Shown here: piece after piece, positions 6,301 to 13,668 of the stretch | How the letters are laid out: each line of letters begins with the position of its first letter | Numbering within the stretch: the stretch's first letter is position 1 | Source of the DNA: Coemansia sp. RSA 922 | Taxonomy: Eukaryota; Kickxellomycota; Kickxellomycetes; Kickxellales; Kickxellaceae | NCBI GenBank assembly: GCA_027577415.1 | Contig: JANBQS010000677.1 | Span: 1 to 13,674 of the forward strand | Length of the DNA stretch: 13,674 nt | Reading direction: 5' to 3' | Notes under the pieces: model-generated | Seen by the model: the letters and a program-made list of their open reading frames with translations, nothing else | What the model was told of the DNA's origin: nothing | Database searches by the model: none | Program-made: the position numbers and the translations under genes

Positions 6301-8704
6301 CCGTGCGCGGCGTTGTGGCGGCGGTAGAACCAGCAAGCAAGGGTATGTGCTCAGTGACGTTGAAAGTCTCAGCGCCAGTCAGATTGTTGCCAGCTACGAC
6401 GCCTTTGCGGTTAGACTTGGAATTGCTGCTAGGGCTCTCCCACTCCAGATCGGCGCCTTCAAAGCCCAGCTTATCGTCGTCAGAACAGCCATGGGCGACT
6501 CGCGCCTCCAGGTCCTGGACTTGCGGCTGACTGAGATACGAGTCAATGCGGCCGAGTGCGACGTAGCCGCCAATGACCCAGTTCAAGAACCCTGGCAAAC
6601 GCTGGAACACCATGCGGACATACTGGAATACCAAGATCGAGGTAAAGGCAATCTCGGCCGTAAGCCTGTTGCCAAATCCAATAACATAAATGCCATAGAT
6701 AGCTACAAGCACCAAGGTTGGAGTCAACGACGAAGCAACGTTAATCTGTATCCATGCCAGTAAAAACTTCCACGCACACTTTAGTTGGCGCTCATATCTC
6801 TCGTCGACCATCTCCAGAAACCGCGACTCCCAGCCAAACAGCTTCACGGCCTTGATACCTTGGAGCAGCTCTGTAATTACGGTGACACGTTCATCGCTAA
6901 GCGAGGTCAGCCTTTCCTCGACTCTGGCCAGGTACTTGAATAGAATCTTGGACAACGGGATATACAACGTAATCATCGAGAGGCCGACTAACGCCGATAC
7001 TCCCAGCAGCAGGTACATGTACCAAATCCCGAGCACCAGAATGAACGGCAACGAGTACGATTTGTCCAGGTAGATAAAAACCTCACATACATGCGAGAAA
7101 TCGGCGGTCAGCAAGTTCATAATCTTGCCATCGGCGGCAGCTTGTGCGGTAGGCGCGGAGCCATCCTCGTCCTCGCCCTCGCCCTTCTCTTTATCTCCTG
7201 CAGGTTTGGTATCCTCCCACGAGCCCTTGCCGCGACGACGCAAGGTCTTTGACGAGAGCTCTGCGACAAGAAGGCCCTTTAGACGGAATCCAATGTGGCG
7301 GCCGACCCACTGAGTCTGGTGAGTGAGAACGATAGCAGCGAGACTAAAAAGCAACAAACCAAAGGCGTCGAGATATGCACCACGAATAGACTTTTCCGCC
7401 GAAAGGTTGTGGTCGCTGCCATTGCCACCGCCCAATACTTCGATGGAGCGCAAGATACGCTGCAAGAAAAACGGACCCGAGAATTGCAGAATAGAGGTCA
7501 TCAAGGACAAAACCGCCTGGAGGATAAGTTCAGGCGCAAAGGCCAGCAGAATGGTCACTAGTAGCGAACGACCTGGCTTGCGATAACGCCGATAGCGGCG
7601 CCAGCTGGAAATGGGCAAGTCAGACTCGTCTAAGCGATACAAATCGGTAGCATCGAGTTGGCGCGCTGTGCCTTGGCGCAGAATATCGTTGCTCCAAGAG
7701 AACGTCAGCGTGCTGTACCACGATGCATTGCACTCAGGAGACTCTACTAGAGGAACGGGCTTCTGATCTGTACGTTGAGCAAGCGGGGTTGTTTCGTCAG
7801 CATCGCTCTCACCATCGACATTAGCTTCAGCATCGTCTACTGGCGCGTAGTCCAGCGGCTGTAAGTCAGTAGCAGACCCGGACACGAGCGGGCGAACAAA
7901 CACGGGCCGCAGCTGAGCGCGTGCATAAGTCAATAGGATAACTGCGCTCAACAGCGTCGATACAGCCCAGGTGTTCGAGTATAGCGACGCCTTGCGACCG
8001 ATGATCGGTACATTATGTGTCGCCGGAGTGAAAAACGAGTAGTAGATTTCGCATGAGCCGATAAGCAGATGCAGTAGCACTAATGTGGGCAGCGGCCAAG
8101 GGAACAGGCCAGCATAGAGCAAGCGGTCGCTGTAGACATATGCAGCGAGGAAGGCAGCGTTGGCAATCGCAATCAGCACAGCAAACTGGTTCACGAGCGC
8201 CAAGTACGCGTGCGTATAAAAGGCGGTTGTCATTATGTAAGGGTAGCTGAAAAAGATGGGGTCAGTCAAGTAGCTCCACGTGTACCAGAGCAGTGCAGCC
8301 TGAGCCGAAGATAGTACTACAATGGTGCAGCCGACACTGACGCGATTGTCACGCATAATAGCCGGGCCAAGCGGGCGCCGCACGGGCCTGTCCCTGTTAC
8401 CTACACCACAAAAGCCAGTTGACTTGAGGCTTCCAGGTAACAGACAATAAATGGCCAACGCTGCAGACGAGATAATTACGGCTAGCCACAGCAGAACAGG
8501 CCATAGGAGGCCGACGCGAAAGCAGGTGCTGCTCAGCGACCAGTCCCAGTAGCGCGACTCCTTGCGGCATATGTCTTTGCGGTGGTGATCTTTGCCAGTA
8601 TAAATTGAGATGTGGGCGTTAACTTGGCGTAGCAACCACACTGCGACGGCAGCAAATGCGACGGAACACACGGCTCTACCAGCAGCTCTGGCAATAGTGA
8701 CCAT
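3341..8704 (-). CDS. ABCC/MRP-type full ABC transporter, Ybt1/Vmr1-like (1787 aa)
   Basis: An uninterrupted ORF for an ATP-driven export pump with layout TMD0-L0-TMD1-NBD1-TMD2-NBD2. Hydrophobic helices of TMD0 lie within about 10-260. The ABCC linker motif STLTFSWSNDIL is at about 331-342, TMD1 about 380-715 and TMD2 about 1165-1455. NBD1: Walker A GPTGSGKS (845-852), Q907, signature LSGGQ (962-966), Walker B ending D986 with Asp987 in the catalytic position, H1022. NBD2: Walker A GRTGAGKS (1534-1541), Q1582, signature LSLGQ (1663-1667), Walker B with Glu1688, H1720. So only the ATP site using the NBD2 Walker B looks fully hydrolytic, as is normal for ABCC. The NBD1 text DDCLSAVDAHTA and acidic insertions (about 490-525, 758-824, 1620-1645) point to the fungal Ybt1/Vmr1 vacuolar group; substrates there include bile acids, metals and drugs. 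The true substrate and membrane are inferred. The start is supported by ATCATGG context and an in-frame TAG two codons upstream. Confidence 0.96.
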   Translation of the reverse strand: MVTIARAAGRAVCSVAFAAVAVWLLRQVNAHISIYTGKDHHRKDICRKESRYWDWSLSSTCFRVGLLWPVLLWLAVIISSAALAIYCLLPGSLKSTGFCGVGNRDRPVRRPLGPAIMRDNRVSVGCTIVVLSSAQAALLWYTWSYLTDPIFFSYPYIMTTAFYTHAYLALVNQFAVLIAIANAAFLAAYVYSDRLLYAGLFPWPLPTLVLLHLLIGSCEIYYSFFTPATHNVPIIGRKASLYSNTWAVSTLLSAVILLTYARAQLRPVFVRPLVSGSATDLQPLDYAPVDDAEANVDGESDADETTPLAQRTDQKPVPLVESPECNASWYSTLTFSWSNDILRQGTARQLDATDLYRLDESDLPISSWRRYRRYRKPGRSLLVTILLAFAPELILQAVLSLMTSILQFSGPFFLQRILRSIEVLGGGNGSDHNLSAEKSIRGAYLDAFGLLLFSLAAIVLTHQTQWVGRHIGFRLKGLLVAELSSKTLRRRGKGSWEDTKPAGDKEKGEGEDEDGSAPTAQAAADGKIMNLLTADFSHVCEVFIYLDKSYSLPFILVLGIWYMYLLLGVSALVGLSMITLYIPLSKILFKYLARVEERLTSLSDERVTVITELLQGIKAVKLFGWESRFLEMVDERYERQLKCAWKFLLAWIQINVASSLTPTLVLVAIYGIYVIGFGNRLTAEIAFTSILVFQYVRMVFQRLPGFLNWVIGGYVALGRIDSYLSQPQVQDLEARVAHGCSDDDKLGFEGADLEWESPSSNSKSNRKGVVAGNNLTGAETFNVTEHIPLLAGSTAATTPRTEIALSPANKSYASLDCKSGDVLAKFSLKVIDVQFPQGVLSIVAGPTGSGKSSLLSALVGEMTLTRGRILLPTVDSWLDANGDYKYRDIIDLSDEGLAIRDIAYVAQEAWLRNATIRENILFGEQYDASRYEEVLRVCALKPDFRILSAGDQTEIGERGVTLSGGQKQRVALARAVYSSRRILLIDDCLSAVDAHTAKHILMECLLSKTPLMLGRTRVLVTHHVSMCLPFAQYIVMLREGRVSLKGNPAELQDQGMFTNVLAELESSDDKEYDVDAKGKGKDAEQTKLSADILDEEDPSKSVNDRTPEDEYNLRRLKKIAEQCGLDSNGDPSALQGTLVEDEERESGYVKSEVWLTYLNACGNKWFWATLLALTIISQLALVLQDYWIRIWVAVTGSSASGDIYAVLPAYASVEQKHHSAVYWIGIYMLLGIMAVFWSMVHTRYFLGGSIRAAHNLHSRLLRRVVRATPRFFDSTPLGRIVSRFSYDMRTAGFAMDPIVSFTSDILAVLNVVIIVSLVTPTFVIVAVVVSLLYVSIANYYLNTSRELKRLESTSMSPLLSLFGELILGVSTIRGFGAKHFYIKEALNRINAHNQPSYLVWATNSWLSIRMDSAGVLVSFTCALFILANLDLLDAGLAGFALAYSMTFSDHMLGAIRNYSANEQNMNAIERISQYLKIEQEAELLTTPENRPPTGWPRTGNVQIEDLVVEYVPGVPVLHGISLTAEHGEKIGVVGRTGAGKSTMSLAFLRFIEAAQGRILLDNVDIAKIGLEELRRNVTIIPQEPVLFNGTIRFNLDPFGEYPDELAWDALKRAHLVRERGSQTTSTATSVYDDGDNTNDAGVEHMSGIFTGLDAEIKENGQNLSLGQRQLVALARALVRRSRLIIMDEATASVDFDTDDRIQRTIRGTEFANSTLFCIAHRLRTIIDYDRVLVLDKGKVAEFDTPWNLLQREGGIFRSMCEKSGEYEHLVATAQRKSQITTTSASIQ

Positions 8705-8707
8705 GAT

Positions 8708-8716
8708 CTACACCAT
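8708..8716 (-). promoter_or_regulatory. Two-codon uORF before the ABC transporter start
   Basis: On the minus strand ATG-GTG-TAG occupies 8716-8708. It ends three bases before the main ATG at 8704 and is in frame with it. It would act only if transcription starts upstream of 8716, which is likely but not shown by the sequence. Confidence 0.4.
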
Positions 8717-8961
8717 GCAATCAAATGGCAGAATTGGCGGATAAGAAGGGACTGAGGAGAGGAGGGGCTTTAGCCGATAACGTTTTGCAGTTCAGCACTA
8801 ACCTCACAAGTCGGCTGAACTGCCAAGCGACACGTACTTTCGTAAAAAGGTGAAAAAGTGAAACTTGAAGGAAAATGATGCAGAGAAGAAAACGAAAAGC
8901 ACGATGGACTGCAGAGACTGTCGCCTGAACCCAAGCTATCGACACTGGATCCTACAAAGCG

Positions 8962-9003
8962 TGCAGAAGATCTGCATGAGATCATCGGAAACGTCAGATC
9001 TGA
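8962..9003. promoter_or_regulatory. Paired palindromes in the divergent promoter
   Basis: TGCAGA-AGA-TCTGCA (8962-8976) is a perfect inverted repeat with a 3-base spacer. TCAGATCTGA (8994-9003) is a perfect 10-base palindrome whose start is 32 bases further on, about three helical turns. Both share the core CAGA...TCTG. They could bind a dimeric regulator, but no specific factor is recognised. Confidence 0.35.
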
Positions 9004-9102
9004 TAGCGGTGATTTGTTCGCGCATACAGTTTTTGCCTCTCTTTCCTCGAATTTCTCAAATACTTGCATTTTTTTTACTTTTATTGGGTCTTGCATTTTT
9101 GA

Positions 9103-9206
9103 ATGCTAGTTTAATGCAATGGACGTTTACATTCAGCATCTCGTCGGCAGCAACAGCGACACACAGCCAGATAGCGATGTACTTTTGCAGTCGACGCTCT
9201 GCATAG
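9103..9206 (+). promoter_or_regulatory. Upstream ATGs before the ZW10 start
   Basis: ATG at 9103 opens a three-codon uORF ending in TAA at 9112-9114. A second ATG at 9114-9116 overlaps that stop and opens a 30-codon ORF in another frame that runs past the ZW10 start to TAG at 9204-9206. Both have T at -3 (weak context). The main ATG at 9119 has G at -3 and G at +4, so leaky scanning would favour it. Whether these ATGs are in the mRNA depends on the unknown transcription start. Confidence 0.4.
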
Positions 9207-11727
9207 CCACGGTCAGCGAGCTGTCACAGGAACTCGGGCGGCGCCTAGACAATAGCAAGGTACAGCATTTGAAATGTGCCGGTTTCGTTGCCTGTACTGG
9301 CTTATTCTGTGGTGTGTTGAAGACAAACTAACTTTACAATGTGTTTTGTCTGCTCTCTTCCTCTGTCGTATGTAGGAAGCGATACTGCACACTTTGCGGG
9401 ACAACCCCAACGTCTACGAGCGCGCTGTTGCAGAGACCGACAAGGCGCAGATGGCTATTTCAGGGCTGCTGAGAGGTGTCGACGATATGCAGGCGCTTTT
9501 GGGCGACGAAAGGTCGGGGATTCACGCACGCCTTGTTGATGCCACCGAAAATGAAGCGAGACTGCGCGGGCAACTACAGGAAAATGGCGCCGTATTGACA
9601 TGTCTCAGACTACTGTCTCGACTCAACGCCACCCTTCGTTCCATGGATGCACTCATACGCGACAGTAGGCTGGACCAAGCGGCAGAGATGCTAGTCGCAC
9701 TTGAACGCGAACTGGGCGGTGCTACAAGCATCGGCAATACGCGAATCAGCAGTGTACTGGCAGCTAGGGTGGATCAGGCCAAGGAAAACATTAAGCACAA
9801 CGCCGTTGCAGCACTTCACAAACTGCTGGTCATCCGAGTCGAAGATGGCCTGGCCCAACTCAGCATATCTATTGATCCTCTGGAGCAGCTAGGAAGTCGC
9901 GCGCAGTCACTGTTTGCTGCCCTTGATACTCTTGGAGTCCAAGACGAAGTTTTGGCTGCATATGGTGCACACTTTGTTAAGAGCTTTATTCGCCCCGTGC
10001 TAGCCTCGCCCGTTATCACACAGGAGACATACTCTACAGACGAGAGCGATCAGCGGTTCGGCGTGCGGTGCGACGATTCAACCACCCACGCATCTGGAAC
10101 TGTTGACGTTTGTGCAATTGTGACCAACGCCTTTGCATTTGTCAACCAGACCTTGCTGCCCAATTATCCTGCGAGTGGCAGCTCTGAGCATTCTACGCGT
10201 CTGGTCTCTCTTTGGACTCACCAGTGTCTTTCGGATGTGACCAACATGGTTCTCGAGCGCTGCTTTTTGCGCTGCATTCCGACGACCAGACACGAGCTCG
10301 AGGAGTTCCGCGGCACTACCGAGGTTTTGCTGGAGTTTGAGTCAAGACTATTTGAGCTATGCCCAGCTCCCATCAGCAACACTGTCAGTCGACCGATCCA
10401 TACAGCCGTGGCCCGCTTGGAAGAGCTGTTCGTTGAGCACCGATGCGACCTTGCGCAAAGCCGTGCTAGAGAGTTGGCCGAAGATTCGAGCTTTGCGTTA
10501 TTTGAATTTGAGCACCACGAAGTGTGGTCGCTGGACCTTGTTCGGGCTATGGTCACCAATTCCGACTGTGTCATTTCGCCGCCGCTGGTAGAAGCAGCTG
10601 AGAAAGTAGTTACTCAGCACACCGCCGGTGCCAGTGGTGGCACCTCTGTCGCCCTGGTATATCCCAAGTGCTCTATTTCGCGCTCTATGCATCAGCTCGT
10701 TTTGGAAGTCTACAGACTGGTCAACGAGGCGGCGCTGTCTAGTGATCTGCCGGCGGTGTCTCGCTTGCTGCTGAACACGGCCCAGCAGATATTTGACCTG
10801 TACCGCGCACTGTATCTGACGCTTCATCGCGCTCAACTTACAAAGATCCCAGCGTTGGCGTGGCAGTTCTTCAACGACTGCTTGTATGCCTCTCACCATG
10901 CCGGAATTGTCGCGCAGCTACTTTCTGTCTTAAACATCGGCTCTTCTGAGAGTAGCGGTAGCTGCGAAGTGTGGTTAGAGACCGCCCGTCGCTTCATTGG
11001 CGTTGGTAATTCACACATTGCAGACTTAGTATCGCGCGAGGCGCGAGAGCTCAAGGCGCTTATCAGTGGCAGCAGTAATGCCTTTTACGATGCTGCCAGC
11101 GAAAGTTCCAAGGTGCAACTAGCAAAGTCTCGAAAGCAAGTGCACCTGGCAGTCGCTCAGCTGGCCCGAGCAATGCGGCCTCCTGTCGTTACGCCGCGTA
11201 TCTATTACCAAACACTTGGGCGCTATCTTGACGCTGTGTGCACGGCCACTATTGACATGGTTTCGGGAATACGCGATATTGGCGTCGACGACTCGAAGGT
11301 TCTTAGTGACCACTGTCGCAGCATTTGTGCGCTTAGTGAGCTGTTTCATCTAGACCCGCATATGCTGGAGCCCTATCGACACCTCTTGGCAACGGCCACT
11401 GCTTTTGGCGAGCATAGCTTGAGCGTTGAAGACGATGACCTATTGGACTCTGACAGCGAAGCTACGCCACTGCAGCCGACGGGAGGCAAAGATGTCAAGG
11501 GCAGCGCTGTGAGCGCTAGACTGGCCAAAGAGCATTGCAAGCTCTCAAGCAAGCTAGTGCAACTGGCAGACATATTGCTGATCTCACGCGCCGATATTCT
11601 TGCCAGGCGACGTGCTGGACTATTGGCGCAGTTTACAACCGAAGAGCTCACAGACTTGATACGTGCCCTGTTTTCAGACACTAAGGAGCGTGCTCAAGAT
11701 ATTGACACTTTAAAGTCGATAGACTAG
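9119..11727 (+). CDS. ZW10/Dsl1-family vesicle-tethering subunit (two exons, 830 aa)
   Basis: Exon 1 is 9119-9259 (47 codons) and exon 2 is 9376-11727, joined in phase 0. The product matches metazoan ZW10 along its length from memory of the family. The N-terminal helical region (about 20-160) contains the ZW10-like stretch VLTCLRLLSRLNATL. A middle block begins CSISRSMHQLV (about 479) and continues to FFNDCLYASHH. The C-terminus LTDLIRALFSDTKER mirrors the human ending. Length is close to human ZW10 (779 aa). In the Dsl1/NRZ complex this subunit joins Tip20/RINT1 and Sec39/NAG to tether COPI vesicles at the ER; metazoan ZW10 also works at kinetochores. An acidic low-complexity loop (about 730-760) appears to be a lineage insertion. 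The start has the best local Kozak context. It shares a promoter with the ABC gene and converges with the cyclin. COG7 was considered first and fits less well. Confidence 0.92.
9260..9375 (+). other. Spliceosomal intron in the ZW10 gene (116 bp)
   Basis: The donor is AAG|GTACAG after Lys47. The acceptor is TATGTAG|GAAGCG, preceded by a pyrimidine-rich tract. A CTAAC branch-site match lies at 9328-9332, about 44 bases before the acceptor. Reading through the intron meets a stop at 9329-9331. Splicing restores one frame and continues the ZW10-like N-terminal helix (LDNSK joined to EAILHTLRDN). Confidence 0.9.
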
Positions 11728-12213
11728 CAAGCAAGATTTTGTAATTTAGACTATAATGTCAGTATTGTGCGTGTCTGTAGTTAGCTGCATAGTTAACAAT
11801 GAAAAATTATCTGGACATTTATCGTGTCCACAAAGATGATGTTCAAGCGACACAGGCGCCCAATTTCACAAGGCAATATATGAATGGCAAAAGATACTTG
11901 GACGCTACAACATGTGTACATCAGTGATACTCCCTTTATGTAGCTTGGATTCCGGATCCATTTAGCCTCAAAGGTCTCCAAAAATAATAAATTAGAATGT
12001 CTGCATAGTAGATTTTGACTAGCGACTTTAGGACTGCTAATGCCGAGCTTGGTAGTGACTACCCACAACATTTTCAGTGGTAGTACGTAGCGAAAAAAAA
12101 ACTATGACTTTTTCAGAGAATCGAATAAAAGTTATATTTTAAAGTATCAGATACATGTGTGCTATAATGTTGATGAAGAGATTCTAAATAGTGCTCCAGG
12201 TACTAGTAATTGG
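11728..12213. other. Convergent 3' spacer between ZW10 and cyclin B
   Basis: AT-rich stretch holding both 3' UTRs. Plus-strand AATAAA hexamers occur at 11986-11991 and 12124-12129, roughly 260 and 400 bases past the ZW10 stop; the first is the better candidate. No minus-strand AATAAA was found close to the cyclin stop. A 92-codon minus-strand ORF (11793-12071) has AT-rich, non-coding-like codons and no recognisable features. Confidence 0.55.
11986..11991 (+). terminator. Candidate poly(A) signal for ZW10
   Basis: AATAAA in an A/T-rich context about 260 bases after the ZW10 stop. Fungal 3' ends often lack this hexamer, so the real end could be nearer the stop codon. Confidence 0.3.
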
Positions 12214-13668
12214 TTACAATATATATGTAATACCCCGAGAGCGCCTATAGCTTGCGGGAGGCGCCATCGACTTGATCTTGTTCTGGTGATAGGCCTCCGC
12301 CCATTCAAAGCAGAAGTCGCTGGCGGCTAGGAAGCGACGTTTCTGGTACTTCCAGAAAACAAACTCGTCGTCGGGTGTAGCCAGCACGTGGCGGAGCATC
12401 ACGGCGACGAGCGGCTCAAGCTCATCCTCAGCGTAGCCCGAGTAGTGGCGGAGATTGGCAGTCCACGGACCAGACTCGAGCATACGGCGACCAAGGTAGA
12501 TACCGGCGGCAGCAATCTTGCTCGGCGGGTACTGCATAAGGCGGTGGTCCATAATGCAGACCTCCATCAGGTACTTGGCGACAGCACGAGTCTGCTTGTT
12601 ATTGCCCTCAGCCTTCGACACGCGACGCAAAAAGGTCATCGGATTCGGGTACGACATGTCAAAGTCGAGCGCGGTCAGAATGGCTACCTCGGTTGTGAGG
12701 ATCTCCTGGGCAGTGCAGCTGTTGCCAGCCAGATAGATAAAGTCGCTAAGGTGCGGGGTAACAGACTCCTCGTACTTGCACGCCACCATGACGGCAGTGA
12801 CGCCGATCAGCTGGAGCCGGTGAGCACGAATTTTGCGCTTGCAGAGGAAGCGGTCGAGGATGTTGACGGCCAGAAACAACGTTTCAGGCAGTAAGCGCAA
12901 TTGATAGTGTATCTTAACTATCCAATTTACCAGCTCGCGGCGCATGTCCCAAGTCAACTCTCTTTGCTTGGTCATGTACGCGGGGTTGGGCATCGTCACC
13001 AACTCGCGCTTGCGCAGGTACTCGATGATATCGCTAATGTACTCGGACACCATCTGCGGGTCGTCGCTGTCCTCGGCGTCAATGTCATCCCAATCGGGCT
13101 TAGTCTCGGCGACATCCAGCTTGGGGTCAGCCACAGACGAAGAAGCCACCGATGAGGAAGACACGGTAGGTGGAGCCTCGGCCGGTTGGCCGGCAAGCGT
13201 GCGCAACGACAAGTAAGCACGCGACGGCTTGGCGATCTTGCGCATTTTGATATCGGCGGAAAGGTCTTGCTCGACCACGGTGGCCTGCGAATCAGCAGAG
13301 TCATAGGCCGAGTCGGGCACAGCCGCAGTAGGCTTGGCCAAGGCATCCTCCTCCTTGCGCCCAGCTGGAGCAGTCGAGTATTTGGAAACCCTTGCTTGGA
13401 CTACCCGCTTGGGCTCGACGACAGTGGCGCGACGCTTCAAACCTGCTAGCGGCGCTGGCTTGACGACCTCGGCAGTACCGACAACTCGCGCTACGACAGC
13501 CTCCTCCTTGCGTCTAGCAGGAGCAGTCGAGTATTTGGAAACCTTTGCCAGGACCGCCCGCTCGGGCTCGACGACAGTGGCGCGACGCTTCAAACCTGCT
13601 AGCGGCGCTGGCATGACGACCTCGGCAGTACCGACAACTCGCGCTACGACAGCCTCCGCCGCTTGCAT
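12214..13668 (-). CDS. B-type mitotic cyclin, Cdc13/Clb-like (484 aa; start possibly upstream)
   Basis: The regulatory subunit of the mitotic CDK. Two cyclin folds follow a long disordered N-terminal tail. The N-terminal cyclin box is about 205-336, opening with DPQMVSEYISDIIEYLRKRE and including LPETLFLAVNILDRFL and KYEE. The C-terminal cyclin fold is about 340-455 and includes YPNPMTFLRRVSKAEG and GPWTANLRHYSGY. This order and wording are close to fission-yeast Cdc13. The five residues invariant in CDK-binding cyclins appear present: R243, D272, L287, K298, E327. Two things are odd. The usual MRAILVDW patch reads MRRELVNW (242-249), and the tail carries a 51-residue tandem duplication. No canonical RxxLxxxxN destruction box is evident; RAYLSLRTL (150-158) is a weak candidate. 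ATG at 13668 has good context (GCCGCAATG), but the frame stays open to the window edge, so more N-terminus or an upstream exon may exist. Confidence 0.93.
   Translation of the reverse strand: MQAAEAVVARVVGTAEVVMPAPLAGLKRRATVVEPERAVLAKVSKYSTAPARRKEEAVVARVVGTAEVVKPAPLAGLKRRATVVEPKRVVQARVSKYSTAPAGRKEEDALAKPTAAVPDSAYDSADSQATVVEQDLSADIKMRKIAKPSRAYLSLRTLAGQPAEAPPTVSSSSVASSSVADPKLDVAETKPDWDDIDAEDSDDPQMVSEYISDIIEYLRKRELVTMPNPAYMTKQRELTWDMRRELVNWIVKIHYQLRLLPETLFLAVNILDRFLCKRKIRAHRLQLIGVTAVMVACKYEESVTPHLSDFIYLAGNSCTAQEILTTEVAILTALDFDMSYPNPMTFLRRVSKAEGNNKQTRAVAKYLMEVCIMDHRLMQYPPSKIAAAGIYLGRRMLESGPWTANLRHYSGYAEDELEPLVAVMLRHVLATPDDEFVFWKYQKRRFLAASDFCFEWAEAYHQNKIKSMAPPASYRRSRGITYIL
13348..13653 (-). repeat. 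153-bp tandem duplication in the cyclin N-terminal tail
   Basis: Two head-to-tail units occupy 13501-13653 and 13348-13500, encoding residues 6-56 and 57-107. By eye about 143 of 153 bases and 45 of 51 residues match. Each unit carries AVVARVVGTAEVV, PAPLAGLKRRATVVEP and VSKYSTAP. The following stretch (QATVVEQD, about 128-135) may be a decayed third copy. The unit length is a multiple of three, so the frame is kept. Confidence 0.95.

Larger units (their letters stand above)
8705..9118. promoter_or_regulatory. Divergent promoter region, ABC transporter / ZW10
   Basis: These 414 bases separate the two divergent start codons and must hold both core promoters. Visible elements include ATTGG (inverted CCAAT) at 9083-9087, AGGGG at 8763-8767 (CCCCT on the ABC strand, like a yeast stress element), and ACGTCA at 8991-8996 (bZIP/CRE half-site). 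There are two palindromes at 8962-8976 and 8994-9003, and a T-rich tract at about 9067-9082 on the ZW10 side. No convincing TATA box was seen. Element names rest on yeast consensus and short matches are expected by chance. Confidence 0.6.

Noticed and set aside
3769..7586. Many overlapping ORFs on both strands across the ABC transporter
   Set aside because: The minus-strand 1787-codon frame has complete ordered ABCC motifs; the others are shadows.
9394..11727. Exon 2 of the ZW10 gene read as a complete gene starting at TTG
   Set aside because: A clean phase-0 intron joins it to an upstream ATG exon, and the spliced N-terminus matches the family.
9119..11727. COG7 (Golgi complex subunit) as identity
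   Set aside because: The general helical character fits, but the middle block and final LTDLIRALFSDTKER segment match ZW10 specifically.
11793..12071. 92-codon minus-strand ORF in the convergent spacer
   Set aside because: AT-rich, no motif, and lies in the expected 3' UTR region of two genes.
12388..13449. Plus-strand ORFs opposite the cyclin gene
   Set aside because: They are antisense shadows of a GC-rich coding region; the minus-strand frame encodes an unmistakable cyclin.
13348..13653. CRISPR-like or satellite repeat
   Set aside because: There are only two 153-bp in-frame units with no spacers, inside a cyclin coding region: a protein-level tandem duplication.
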